This document shows, one piece after another, positions 1 to 12,799 of a stretch of DNA of 64,000 nt. This DNA is from Daucus carota subsp. sativus (lineage: Eukaryota > Streptophyta > Magnoliopsida > Apiales > Apiaceae), in the NCBI RefSeq assembly GCF_001625215.2, contig NC_030387.2, forward strand, positions 41,191,606 through 41,255,605. The letters are read 5' to 3'. The notes under the pieces were generated by a model. It saw only the letters and a program-made list of their open reading frames with translations. It did not search any database and was not told the origin of the DNA. Every line of letters begins with the position of its first letter. Within the stretch, counting starts at the first letter, position 1. A program made the position numbers and the translations under genes.

Positions 1-247
1 GAGAATTGAGAGAGAGATTGGTGGGAGAGAGACGAGAAACGAGTAAGAAAGGGAAATAATAAGGCGGTGTTAATTGTAGAGATGATGTAGTGCACGCGTT
101 TAAACAGTCGACTTGTTGTATTAGGAGTATTAATAATGCAAAGGGTATGTCAATTTGGCAAATTTTTGTGCAATCTAATTATATAATCGTTAATGAAGTT
201 GATATTATCGACATAACAGGCAGGTGTATTTGTTTATAAATTATATT

Positions 248-371
248 TATTTATTTTTTTGACAAACGTGGTTTATAGTTCTAAGATATTCTCGGAGTGA
301 GCTAGGATCGAACCCAGTACCTGGGACGACTAAGGATGAGCTCTTAACCATTGAGCTATCCAACCGTGCTC
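248..371 (-). mobile_element. tRNA-derived SINE, complete, with target-site duplication
   Basis: Read on the minus strand, the element starts with a tRNA-like head. A box-A-like motif TAGCTCAATGG lies at 348-358 and a box B GGTTCGATCC at 305-314, about 35 nt apart as in an RNA polymerase III internal promoter. It ends in an A-rich tail (248-262). A 17-bp direct repeat, TGTTTATAAATTATATT, flanks it at 231-247 and 372-388, the target-site duplication expected from LINE-type reverse transcription. At 124 bp it is short for a plant SINE. It is not a functional tRNA: no acceptor stem closes and the body after box B is unrelated to tRNA. Confidence 0.85.
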
Positions 372-3300
372 TGTTTATAAATTATATTAATTTACTGGAA
401 AAATAGTATAATTTATTGATAATTTTCAATTTATTTAATTATATGTTAAAGATCTGATTGTAGAGAAAATAAGTGAGATGAAAGAAAAATAATTATATAA
501 ATATTTGAACTTTTGTGATTATTTTCTGCAAAAATGATCATCAAAAATAAGAAACGGTCCAAATCACTATAGTGATTGATATGGCACTAATAACTTTGTT
601 CAATTGCGTTTTTATAGTTTAAACTTAAATCGATTAAGCGACATAGACTATAGAAGTAAAAACTGAAATCGTTGGCTAGTTTTTGTACAAATTGGTATTG
701 GGCACTGAAAGACTATTTTTGTGTGCTCTGCTAACTACTCCTACTCTCCAGAGCAGCAACAAGGTCTACCATAACCAATCATGCTTCACTTTGCCTTTGC
801 CTTTTCCGGTTAAAGTTTGTTTGATATTCACGTGCACATCAACCCCATGTAAGAACTCGAGTGCCCTACCTTTCCTTGCCCTAATAAGCAACTTTAAACT
901 GATTATTTATTTATCTCATCTAGTACTCATGTATGTGACCTCGGTGGTACATGTTAAGGATCAAATTTCATATGTTTAATTTATTTATTTGATTATTATT
1001 TAATAATGATGATGAATCTTGCATACATAAAAATTCCATCAATCAAAAAAGTTAAATACATTAAATTTAATGTTTAACATGTGTCTCATGGACACACGAG
1101 TCAAACCTTCGTATTGTTAATTAGTGAGTGTTTGTTTAGGATTTATAAGTCGAGCTTCTGGATTATAAGTTATGCGCACTTATTCGTACCGTTTGTGTAA
1201 TAAATCAAGAAGTACTTATAAAAAGCTAGGAATGCTAGTTTTTGTTTCAGAGTTTCTACTTATTTCTCAAACACTTTAATCACTTATAAGTCTTATCTTT
1301 CTTCTGACTTCTACTCCATTTGTTTATTTTAAGCAAAAAGCCATAATTTTAAGTTCACCCAAATAGCCCCTTTATAACATTAGTACGCAAATCGTTTGCG
1401 AAAATATTCGAATTATTATTTTGTCAGAGACATTCCGAGGAAAATAAAAAATTCTTGTTTACCTTTATTCCGTAACTTGCTGCAAATTGCAATACGACAT
1501 CAGAAATATCGCGATTGGCCGAAGGTTGACGTCAGTAATGCAGATTTTGTGAAATATCTCGGGAAGTACAAAGCGGGTAGTCCCAGCCATTGGCTACAAA
1601 CCTTCCACGTTGCAGGATATATTAAATAAACCTATCATGTCTCAGCTTGAGTAAATTAGTTTTCCATCTGACCAACATATTTCATCAAATCCATTTATAC
1701 AGACAAATCAGTGAAGCCTCGAGTAGTCGAGTATATAATAAATCCTAATTCAATCAGATATTTGAGTAATAGTTCAGCTCGGATCGTTAAAAAAAAAGAA
1801 AGAAGAAGAAGAGTTTGAGTCTGAATCATAATTTACAAATGTGAAATTCTGCTCAGCAAAATTTATACATATTCCAAAGTTGGAATTAAATATATATTCA
1901 AAAAATCCCGGTCCTTTACTTTTAGTGCTTCGACCCGAAACGAGCTTCTTCTCATTGTGGGATGAAATCCATTAATTATGATATATTTTTTATTTTAAAT
2001 AGTAGATATTCAAAGAAATATATATTTGATTAGGTTCACAAAACGATGACTTGAATTCATACTCGATTTGATAAGGTATTCATATAACTCGAGCTCCATC
2101 TAATCATAATCAAATGAGACTCATAGATTTTATAAGACAAAGCCAAATAACTCGCAAATAATTGAATTCGTTTATATCATCGATTTGTGTTTTTTAAGAA
2201 AACTAAATTTCACTAAAACGAAAGATCTAATAAAATAGTATACACCAAACATGTAGGAGGTGGCGTAAAAAGAGTATAATAATTAACTAAACAGAGAATT
2301 CTAATGATTTCATTTGCTACTCTGTTATCTTTTTGAAAGCAGCTACTCCGTTATCTTGATTACTAACAAAGTCAATAAAAATTTGTGTTGTTACATCATA
2401 GATTTGTTATTATCTTAACACTTGATTATCTTTAAGATTTAGGTTTCGACGTAAGACAATTTTATTAACGAAAAGAATCGTTGGACACCAAAGAGAAGTG
2501 TCAACTAATATGTTTCATAAAGATATTTCCTGATACTAGAAGCGACGATTTATACACATAATTTGTGGAGCTGAATAATTGACTTGTGTAATTAATGACT
2601 AATGTAATTTGTTCAAGTATGAACATGAAATGGGCCGACACCTGTTCTGGAGGATAAGAGCGCACTCAACAATTTATCTGGGCCGACGAACACATAAAGA
2701 CGGCAACGTCACAACGAAGATGATCACTGCTCTTTGCTCCTACCCACGTGGCTTGTTCCACTGACACTGACCACCACGTGCCATCTGTTCTTAATTCTTT
2801 TTTCTTTTCTGATAGGAAAACAATTCATCTCCTTTTTTATTTTTTTATTTCCAAAACTTTACTAATAACAAATTTTAATAATACAGTAGAAGAACTAATT
2901 CATCTACCGATTACGTCCTTCCTGATCTGATTATAATTAGTACCCAATCTTCCTCGTTTATTCTATTCTTTCGTATTATTCTATATATTTTTATTAATTT
3001 TCATACTCTAACTTCGAAAAAAAAATGGGGGGCGGAAAGAAGTAAAGCTGCATCCACGTCATAACAAAATTCAACATGCCTCCAGCTAAAAAAATATCAA
3101 AGGAAAGTTAAATATAAACTCTGCAAAAATGCAAAATACATTTGAAAAGATATTTGTAAAAAGCTGTATATATACATATTATTGTTTTAATATAGCATCA
3201 TTTTTAAAATTCAATTAGGACACCGTACTTTTAAGACCGGTCCTGAAAATATTTCTTTAGCTCTGTTTGCTGGCTATTCGCTATTCGGACGAATATGTTA

Positions 3301-4194
3301 AATATAACTTGAAGACATGACTCATGAGTAACAAGTAGCGTGGAGTGCCGGACACAAATTGGCTGCCGGCTAAGCTACATCCACCACGGGCAGATTAGCA
3401 AGATAGCATCACTTTATTCCTCATCTCCAACCCATGAATTTGGTCAATACTTTGTCGCCAAACCATAAACAAATCACTATCAACAAAACATAGTGATGGT
3501 TGCTATATAGCATTACAATTTCACGGATGTTCTATTGTTAGTTTGAGTTCCCTGTACTCTTTTATATTTATAATAGGAAAAAATATTCTTGAACACTTGG
3601 ATTCTTTCGGCCAAGTACGAGTACAGACAATCGAGGCCGAACCAATTTAAATTTGTCGCAAGGATTCGGGATTTATTTTAGGATCTCCAGCAATTTTAAT
3701 GACTAAAATACAAATATGAATCACAAGTGAAACCTTAAACCGTGGCTGACACTTGCACTTGGGAGCAAACCTTAGTGATATAGTCGCAGATAGACACCAC
3801 TGGCTTGATCTACCAAATCATGCACAGGCTCGTGCATGTTTTAATTTGTTCCAGGCTCATCTGCGCAATACCACAATTTAACATGCCAAAGTAAGTTTAG
3901 GGATGCAAGGAAATATGTAATCCTAGAAAATACACACATGCATATTGAGATCATTACTAGTAGTAGACATCAATATGACACAATATATATAAAATGGGAT
4001 CACTTATAGGTCATTTGGGAATCTTCTACACCAACTATATTTATAAATAATGGTTACATACTTCAGCTTCAAGTAAGACTAACTTATTTGATTGCCTCTA
4101 AGACTAGTTTTCCAAACCTTTGCAAGTTTCATTGCATACACTATGCTTAAAACCTACCCATTGATTTCTTGAAAATATAAGATTTAGCTACCCC

Positions 4195-4202
4195 TATATA
4201 TT
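4195..4202 (+). promoter_or_regulatory. Candidate TATA box of the PLD gene
   Basis: TATATATT lies about 70 nt before the start codon at 4270, which would leave a leader of roughly 40 nt. The position fits, but such motifs are frequent in this AT-rich DNA. Confidence 0.35.
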
Positions 4203-4269
4203 ATTTGGATGTCGTCAAAATCTACCATTACATTGTCCAACAGAAAATATATTCACAAGATTCAAGATA

Positions 4270-6909
4270 ATGGAGGGTTATAACAAGTTTCTACATGGAA
4301 CACTAGAAGCTACCATTTTCCATGCCACACCATATATACCATCTTTCCCATTCAATGTAAGACCATCTCTTATTTATTTGTATTTTTTTCTTGATCTTAT
4401 TTAGATTCTAGTTGCATCCTTAAAATCTGAGTTACAACTGTTTAGTTATTATCAATACCATATTACAGAAACTCAAAATTGCGCCTCACAAACTTGTCTA
4501 TTATGAGATTCCCTTCAACAGTGCATATCAACAGGAAAGCCAGCCTATGTGACCATCAAGATAAATAAACAAAAGGTAGCATCAACAAGCCAAGAAATCG
4601 ACAGAATCTGGAATCAAACCTTATATATTCTTTGTGCCCATCTGCCTGACGCGACAATTACAATCTCCTTAAAGACCAAATGCTCCACCTTAGGAAAAAT
4701 CTGCATCCCTGCACACCAGATTTTAACTAAAGAGAGTTTAATCAATGGTTTTTTCCCGCTCTGCATGGAAAATGGAAAGCCAGATCAACAACTAAAACTA
4801 CGATTTATGCTATGGTTTAAACCAGCAGAACTTGAACCAACCTGGGGTAACTTACTTGATAATGGCGGGTTCAACGGACAGAAGAATGCCACGTTTCCGC
4901 AGAGATCCAACTGCAGCATCACACTATATCAAGATGCTCATCATCACTCTACATTTCAACCCCCGGCCCATCTTTGTGGCACGCCAAGAAAATTGTGGGA
5001 AGATGTTTATAAAGCCATCGATGATGCAAAATATTTGGTCTACATAGCAGGATGGTCTTTCAATCCCAAGTTGGTACTGGTAAGTGAAAACAATCTATTT
5101 CCCTTCAGTTCTTTTCACATCTCAAGTCTGAGAAATAAGGGTAAAATGTGTAGGTTCGCGATTCTCACACAGAAATTCCACATGCACGAGGAGTAAGACT
5201 TGGTGAACTGTTGAAAAGGAAAGCAGAAGAAGGTGTTGCTGTGAGAATCATGCTTTGGGATGATGAAACATCATTACCTATAATCAAGAACTCAGGAGTG
5301 ATGAGAACACATGATGAAGATGCATATGCCTACTTTAAACACACCAAGGTTATATGCAAATTATGCCCCAGGTTGCACAACAAATTCCCCACTATGTTTG
5401 CCCACCATCAGAAAACCATAACTGTCGACAGTAGAGGACAGCTGTTTTCAAGTAATCGAGAAATCATAAGTTTTATTGGAGGCTTAGATCTTTGTGACGG
5501 CCGATATGATACAGAGGAACACTCCTTATTTCGAACACTCAATACTGAATTTCATTCCCAAGACTTCTACCAAATAAACCTTTCCGGCGCTAGCCTTCAT
5601 AAAGGTGGACCAAGGGAGCCATGGCATGATGTTCATGCCTGTATTTCCGGGGAGGCTGCAAGGGATGTGATGACAAATTTTGAGCAAAGGTGGACAAAGC
5701 AATGTGACCCTTCTTTGCTAGTCCCCCTAAACTCTATAAAAGAACTTTCTCAACAACCAAATTCAATAACTACCACAGCTGAAAAGAACTGGAAAGTCCA
5801 AGTCTTTCGATCAATTGATCACATCTCGGCAAATATAAACTTTCGAGTTGAGAGAAGCATCCATGAAGCTTATGTAGAAGCAATCAGGCGCGCTGAGAAA
5901 TTTATATACATCGAAAACCAATACTTTATTGGAGGATGCCACTTGTGGGAGAAAGATAAGCAATGTGGCTGCACAAACTTAATACCAGTCGAGATAGCCC
6001 TCAAGATAGCTAGCAAGATTAAAACAAAGGAAAGGTTCGCAGTTTACATTCTCATACCAATGTGGCCAGAAGGAGTTCCAGAGAGTGAAACTGTACAAGA
6101 CATACTACACTGGACCAGGGAAACAATGAAGATGATGTTTAAGCTAGTAGGTGAAGCTTTACAAGACAGTGGCGAATCAGGCCATCCAAAAGATTACTTA
6201 AACTTTTTCTGCCTTGCTAACCGGGAAGAAAAGAGACAAGGAGAGTTCATTCCTCCATCATCTCCTCATCATGCAACACAGTACTGGAACGCTCAAATGC
6301 AGAGGAGATTCATGATTTATATCCATTCCAAAGTCATGATAGGTATAATAATCAAATTTTTACATAATTATCAGTTACTCTCCTTATTATTTTTAGTAAG
6401 TAATGGGATAATACCAATGCAGAGACATGGTAATTCAAACCTTATTAATTTGCCGTTTATTGTGATTTCTTATAGTTGATGACACGTACATGCTGATTGG
6501 ATCTGCAAACGTAAACCAGCGATCAATGGATGGGCAAAGGGACACTGAAATTGCAATAGGATGCTACCAAATGGACAATGAAGAAAGAAAAATTACACAA
6601 GGTGAAATACACAGATATCGCAATTCATTGTGGTATGAACATACAGGACAAGCCGCAGAAATTTTTCACAGGCCTGAGAGTTTAGAATGTGTGCAGAAGT
6701 TCAACTCAATAGGGGACCAGATGTGGAAACTATATCAAGGAAACAAAGTAGTTGATATGGAAGGTATACATTTAGTTGCTTACCCACTGAGCGTCAGGGA
6801 GGACGGCCTCGTCGAAGACCTTGTTGAACACAATGGCTATTTTCCGGACACAAAAGCACCAATGAGAGGGAGAAGATCCAAATTTCTACCTCCAACTTGC
6901 ACCACATAA
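4270..6909 (+). CDS. PLDALPHA4: Phospholipase D alpha, alpha4 (epsilon) type
   Basis: Four exons (4270-4356, 4522-5079, 5154-6342, 6476-6909) join in frame to 755 residues, close to the roughly 760 of Arabidopsis PLD alpha 4. The enzyme hydrolyses membrane phospholipids to phosphatidic acid and a free head group. An N-terminal C2 domain (about residues 1-145), which in the family binds calcium and membranes, precedes the catalytic core. Both HxKxxxxD motifs are present: HQKTITVD near residue 300, and HSKVMIVD near 606, the latter split by the last intron. IYIENQYF lies between them, and the C-terminus has the usual PLD layout. The N-terminus (HGTLEATIF, then YVTIKINK) resembles alpha4 more than alpha1. 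The start is the only in-frame ATG giving this N-terminus. AATAAA lies at 6940. It is convergent with the FLX-like gene. Confidence 0.95.
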
Positions 6910-6944
6910 GTGCATAGTGGCAACGTAATTTGTGCTTCAAATAA

Positions 6945-6990
6945 AGTTTATCCACAAGATGCTTCTAAGTTTATCCACAAGATGCTTCTA
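6945..6990 (+). repeat. Perfect 23-bp tandem duplication in PLD 3' UTR
   Basis: Two identical 23-bp units, beginning AGTTTATCCACAAG, sit side by side 36 nt after the PLD stop codon. The lack of divergence suggests a recent slip. Confidence 0.9.
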
Positions 6991-7383
6991 CATCCTTCAG
7001 TGTACTTTTATGCCACAGAGCCAGAGGTGGTTAATTCTGGAAAAATAGAAGCCCAAAATCAGTGGATATTACGCATGATTTTCAGATTCTTACCTATATT
7101 TTCAAATTTTTTTAGTAAGCTAAAAAGGTTGGCAATTAATTAACTTGGTAAAATCCCATGCATTTACATAACATAGTTGATGAAATGGCCTCTGTACACA
7201 TGCAGTGACCTAACTTGATCAAGTAGCAAGACCAATAATACATAAAAGACATACATAAAGAAAGACAAACAAGACTAGTTACAAATGTATTTGTGTTTAT
7301 TTGTAATTTTATATATGGGATGAGTCTTTTTATCCATTCTGGGTAAAAAACTGGTGAAGTTCCTTTACTGAAATTTCTTATGT

Positions 7384-7782
7384 TGTGTTTGGTTGGGTTG
7401 ATTGAAAATGGACAGAATGGAATGATATTGAACTATAATACAGCTAAATGTTTTAAATTTTCATTCCTTCCACCATATCATTCCTAGCACCCTTAACTAG
7501 AGCTCAAACCCCCATTTTATGAAGGAATGCTTCATTCTCTATCAGACTTAGTTTCTACCCAAATCTCATCATAGAAAATTTGCACCCTCTCTTTTTTTTT
7601 CACGTCTTCCCTTCTATCCCTTATTATTTCCTTCTAATTTTCTACCATGCTTATTTTCTACCCAAATCACATCATAGAAAATTTGCACCCACTCATTTTT
7701 TTTCACGTCTTCCCTTCTATCCCTCAGTATTTCCTTTTAAATTTCACTCATTCCATTCCATTAACCCCTACCAAATGCAACA
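7384..7782. mobile_element. Probable MITE with imperfect inverted ends
   Basis: The left end GTGTTTGGTTGGGTTGATTG and the reverse complement of the right end (GCATTTGGTAGGGGTTAATG) pair imperfectly, and both continue into GGAATGG-type sequence. No clear target-site duplication is visible, so the superfamily is open. A 103-bp tandem duplication lies inside. Confidence 0.4.
7552..7757 (+). repeat. Tandem duplication, about 103 bp period
   Basis: The segment from TTTCTACCCAAATC at 7552 is repeated from 7655 with a few substitutions and small length changes in its T-runs. It lies inside the probable MITE at 7384-7782. Confidence 0.8.
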
Positions 7783-9131
7783 GTAGCGTATCCTTACAGC
7801 AGTATGTGCAGAAGATAATGTTGTACATATTTTGCCTTTTATCAACTAAGTGTCAGTTACTGCCCACAACCTGTTGGGAGAAATGTTTATGCTGGAAAGT
7901 ACTATGGGAAGAAGTGTTGTGGGAACAAACTATAAGTTTCTGGTAAAATAAATAATACAAGTTGGAATTGAAGGTCAAAAACATGTTGATACAAGGTTTT
8001 AATAAAATTAAGTTAAAATAGTGTCAGTTTTATCTTAGAAAATTGTCAGAAAATTTTCTACCAAGTTGCTACAGAAACTTTTGTTTAAAATCTAAACATT
8101 TTAGCTTTCCATCATCTCAGCTTTCCCAGCTTATAAGGAAAGCTAGTAAAGGTGTACCAAGTGCTGCTTTAAACAAAAGAACAAGAAAAAAGGTACTCAA
8201 TCTACAAGGCATACTTCATGTTAATCATCATGCTTTCCATTCTATGCTGCATAACTCGGTCACTTCTCCTGTATTTATGCTTAAACGACAGAAAGTAACA
8301 GAATTCTAGTTTTAAGAATACACCATCTATTAAGATTTCTCAAGTTCATCGACGTGCAAAATTATGTCAGATGGATTCATTCATCTAAAGTTTTATAATT
8401 TATAATGAGAACAGCTGAAAGATGAACTGTACTCTATGCTTTTTAGCTGACCAAAACACTAAGATCTTATTTTCTTGAATGGTGAAATACACTAATACAG
8501 TATATATTACTCCAACATATGATAGTTCAATTGATACTCAGTAATATCTATCTTTCAAAATGGCAGCACACTAAATACTCTTTTTTCTCGTTGTGGTTCC
8601 TCTCTTAAATTACAGGCTTCAGAAAAACTTGCCCAACTGATGCACAGCACAAAAAATATACCTGATTCCACCCCTTGCTCTACAGAAGCTGCCAGCTAGC
8701 ATCTTTGAATCTGCATATTATATAGAAGAATACCAATAGGAGAAACAAAAGTTGACTTTTAAATGAGCACCTTACACAGAATAACTCAAAATTAAAAAAG
8801 AGAAAATGTAACATATAGTAGGTTGATGGAACTACTCGTGTTTCTGTCTCTGTGGAGCTCATAGTGAATTCCATTGCTGGGACAAGGCAGAAGTAATTGC
8901 ATTATATAGTCAGACAAGGAGTCCACCATCCCTGTCAATTTATCTCCATATAAAAGATAAATATTTGTCCAAACCATATCCAATAATGTATTAACATCTT
9001 TGAACAGACACTTTCCCACTTTCACAGTATATGTGACCGGACTAAATAGGCAAATCCAAGTTTTGTCTTCTTTCCACCATCCCTCTAACTAATATCAAAT
9101 CGACAAAGATCACAGAGCCTAATCATTTTTC

Positions 9132-9262
9132 AACTATTCCCGCACCTACGCAAGCACTCGCTACATCTTTAGACCCTACACAAGGAACATCATTAAGTGT
9201 TAACTATTCTTGCAACCATGCAAGCACCCGCTACTTTAGACCCTACACAGCAAACAATCAGG
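9132..9262 (+). repeat. Diverged tandem duplication, about 70 bp period
   Basis: A segment starting AACTATTC at 9132 recurs near 9202. Both copies share CAAGCAC, CGCTAC and TTTAGACCCTACACA, with a short deletion in the second copy. Confidence 0.65.
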
Positions 9263-10204
9263 TCAATGTGTTTATTCCTTCTGGCTTCTGCTGAAGTAAA
9301 GTTCTGGGGTCTTGCTACTATACTTCGCAAGGAGCTGCTAAATCTATTGTCACTTCTGGATTTCTAAGGTACAATTCTCCATATTACATTTTTCTCTCAA
9401 AACTTGAATAGGTCGTGAGGAAATCATTCAAGGTCACAGTTCAGAACTTGAATAAATTGTGAGAAAACCAATCGAGTTCACAGACTCCATTAAAAAACTT
9501 AAAAGATGCTTGGATGACTTTTCCATGCGTAAGTTGAAACAAATGGATGCTTCAATTAACTTCCGTGGCTCACTAACTCCAAGTTAACTAGTGCTTTATT
9601 ATGAGTGGCATGATGCTACACGTTCACATTGGCACATTGAAAATTTCACCAAGCCAGTAGTTGCATACTTGCATTCTACCTCCATAACTGTGACCTATCA
9701 GCAACAGGGGTGACGAGTAGATTTTCCTTCTATACATAACTGACTGCAAACAACGCATATCCGCTTCACAATTCGGAACTTCAGCTGATTTGTTCATAAC
9801 TAATAATCATATAAATTGCAAACCTATTCTATATCCCTATTTAAGACGTCATGTATATTCTCTACAAATGCCTAAAATCATACAAAACAATAAACATGTG
9901 TCTACTGTTTACAATGATACTACAGTTCCCACTCAAACGCAACGCAATTCTCATCAGATTTAAACAAGACATTTTTGAACCCCACCGCATGGTTCATTAA
10001 TTCCAATAGTTCCTAATAGTAGTAACTTAAACTTTACCCTGCAAACTACACCACAGCATCAGATTAAAGGCCATAAGAAACTCAGCGTATATAAGAGGGA
10101 CCCTTGCTGACGGGAGGAGGGACAATAATGGGACATCAGCTTTAATTTTTGAATGCAACAAATATCATATCGGAAGCTTTATATATACCTTGCCACTATA
10201 CAAA

Positions 10205-10632
10205 AAAATAGAATCTAGAATATAAACTACCAGTTTTCTTGTAATTTGTAGCTTGTTCAATTAAACGAGTTGGTGGTTCATTCCAAAATCTTGTACATGA
10301 AGACATCAGAAGGAAAGTAGCTCACTTTGGCTCGACTCCTATTGTAGTGTCAGACTGTCAATGTAAAAAGCATACAAAGTGTGACAACCAGAACTCAAGT
10401 TCAAAGGATATCAGAATTTCACTCTGCATAAAATAGGATCTAAAAGATAAAATACCAGTTTTCCTGTGATTTGTAGTTTGCTATACATGTTGGTGGTTCA
10501 AAAATTTCTTGTAGTGAAAAAACATGAGTAGCTCACCTTAGGCTTTGCTCTCGTCCTAGTGTGAAATTTCATTGTAAGAAGCATTCAAAGTGCGACAACT
10601 TAAACTCAAGTTGAAAGGATACCAGAATTCAC
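10205..10632 (+). repeat. Diverged tandem duplication, about 205-225 bp period
   Basis: A unit containing TACCAGTTTTC, GTTGGTGGTTCA, GTAGCTCAC, AAGTGTGACAAC and CTCAAGTT at 10205-10427 is repeated in the same order from about 10430 to 10632, with many substitutions and small indels. No coding potential is shared by the copies. Confidence 0.65.
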
Positions 10633-12799
10633 TGTTTTTCCATGACCTGTTGTTTGTCTATTTCTATCTCCAGTCAATCTATTTATATCTATATGCTTCA
10701 AGCCTTCAGTTATATTATTCTGGTCCAAATGACCAACTAATAGTAAATAGTATATCCATAGTGTTTTACTATTCTTCCATATACATTGATACATTAAAAG
10801 TATTAGTTCATACTGTTCTCAGTTACTTCATCTTTATTTGTACACGAAAATTTGGGGAGCCTACTATAGAACTCATTGCTGGATAAGTATCACTTGCCAT
10901 ATTTAAGCTCAAAACTGATATTCATCATACAATTTGACCAACTATTTAGGAATTAGTTAATTCAACATTAATCCAGATCACATCATCGCATTAGGCGAAA
11001 CAAAGTATAGAAGCATGACAAAAAACAGAAACAGGTCAGGAATTAATCTATTTTATTTGTTTTTTTAAATAGAGAAATTGTTATCATATTTATGCACCAG
11101 TAAACAATATATTAGGAGCCATTAAATCCAAATAGCAGAGACAAAATTCTTGCCTATGATGATCGTTAGAAGTCAGGTAGTCGTCAGCCTTCAAATGGCA
11201 AGTGCATGCCCTTCATCCTTCCATTCAACACTCCAACCTGATACTGTTGCATAAGGAGCAATATGTGTACAAAAAAAATAGCCACAAGAAACAATTTGCC
11301 GCGGCACGAAGATAGCAGCACAACTTGACTACTGTTCTATCATAATCGGAGGGCATAGAGAAGGTGGATGATAACAAGAGAAACGCTTATAATTCACTAT
11401 AGTTGATTTTTACAGGTCAATTCATCTGTTGTAACAGTGTAGCTGCCAATCTTGCACTCGACATGCTGACTGTAGTATGGCATCATAAGGGTTGGTTGTA
11501 TGCTTAAAGCCCGCAAATTAAACAATAAAGCAACTGTTTTATTACCTATTTAGCATACTATACCAGAATGCATCTTCCTAGAAACATTGTCTTGCATACT
11601 CCCAAGTAGAACAGTTACCCACTTTAGATAGAAACACCAATCCTTACTGCACAACTTCTAAAAAGCAATACACCTGCAAGTTCCACTTCCGGCAAGCATT
11701 TCTGATCACCACCGACACCAACCTAAATTGCAATTTAACCATAAGGCTTCTCCTACTGAAACGCATCCACCCAATAAACTTATCTTCAAATGTTTTTTCA
11801 CAATATATAAACTCTTAATGTGTTAGAACCCTACATCCTTTTCATGATTGGTTTTACAACTACGACAAGCAATGAAACAAGTAGACCTACAATTACAATC
11901 AGTAACAAAATAGGTACAGACGTCACTATACTTACTAACTGCCATGACATTTCATCCAACATGCCATTGTGGCCTTGCCTCGAGGACCTCACAATATAAA
12001 GAAGAAAAGCACAGATATTTGAACCATAACCTATCAAACAAATTCAAAAACCTGATGACTTAAATCTTCGTATATTAGTTAAATAATAGATGTTAATATA
12101 AGCAATTTACCTAAAACAACCATTGACGAAAAAGCACTCACTTAGTATTTCTTCAGACCTCCTTAAAAATATATTTCGACAGTCAGGCAATCTAATACCC
12201 AACGCTTCTAGGTATAATATCCTAATATATATTGAACATATCTAAACATACTGTGTTTTCTCCATGTAGATGCAAACATAAGCATCTTTAATATCCATAA
12301 ACAATATAACTTCAAGGAATACTCTGTGCACAGGCATAATTTCTCTTCTGCTATCAGTACTCTTCCAGGAATCACAACTGCTTTACTGGCTAACATTCCA
12401 CATCTTTTGACAACTCTATTTAAGAAAAACTTTATCGCATACAACAAATCGAGCAGGATTTTTCTAATATTCTCATGTTCTCAATGTTAAGGAGCTCTGA
12501 ATATCCAAATAGATTGCACAGAGCAATAAATCATGCCAGCAATTAAGTTAACCAGAAAAGAAGCAACCACAAAGTGAGAAGAATTTAAAAACCAATATAA
12601 AAATATTCGTTTGAAACCTTATACACTTGGCTAGTAATGGAAGACATCAAACCGAGTTTATAGTTAAATAAACCTAAAAGCTATATAGGTCGGCTCAAGT
12701 ACTGCCGTATGAAAGAGCTTAAAGGAACCATAGACTTCAACTTCATTCTGTAGTAAACCAAGATGCTCCCTTTCTGCTATTGAAACATAAATACAACTC

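Larger units (their letters stand above)
1..4269. other. Intergenic region upstream of the PLD gene
   Basis: This AT-rich stretch has no convincing gene. The open frames in it (for example 683-979, 1396-1629 and 2748-2930) are short, match no family I recognise and lack splice-supported extensions. It contains one clear SINE (248-371). The stretch about 1130-1375 begins and ends with motifs of the GTGTTTG / CAAATA kind seen at MITE ends, but the inverted ends do not pair well. The last few hundred bases should hold the promoter of the phospholipase D gene. Confidence 0.6.
6910..12799. other. Gene-free region between PLD and FLX-like genes
   Basis: About 5.9 kb lies between the 3' ends of two convergent genes. 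No open frame here (8043-8309, 8680-9025, 10590-10886, 11831-12447 and others) resembles a known protein or shows splice continuity. The region carries several local direct duplications, listed separately, and a probable MITE at 7384-7782. The two ends should include the 3' untranslated regions of the flanking genes. Confidence 0.6.

Noticed and set aside
300-370. tRNA gene on the minus strand
   Set aside because: Box A and box B are present, but no acceptor stem closes and the segment is bounded by a 17-bp target duplication, so it is a SINE.
1130-1375. Possible MITE with GTGTTTG / CAAATA ends
   Set aside because: The two ends do not form a convincing inverted repeat and no target duplication was seen.
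1396-1629. 77-codon open frame in the first intergenic region
   Set aside because: No recognisable domain, no splice-linked partner, and AT-rich surroundings. Most likely a chance frame.
10590-12447. Open frames of 60-98 codons on both strands
   Set aside because: No homology or splice continuity. They overlap a diverged tandem duplication or plain AT-rich DNA.
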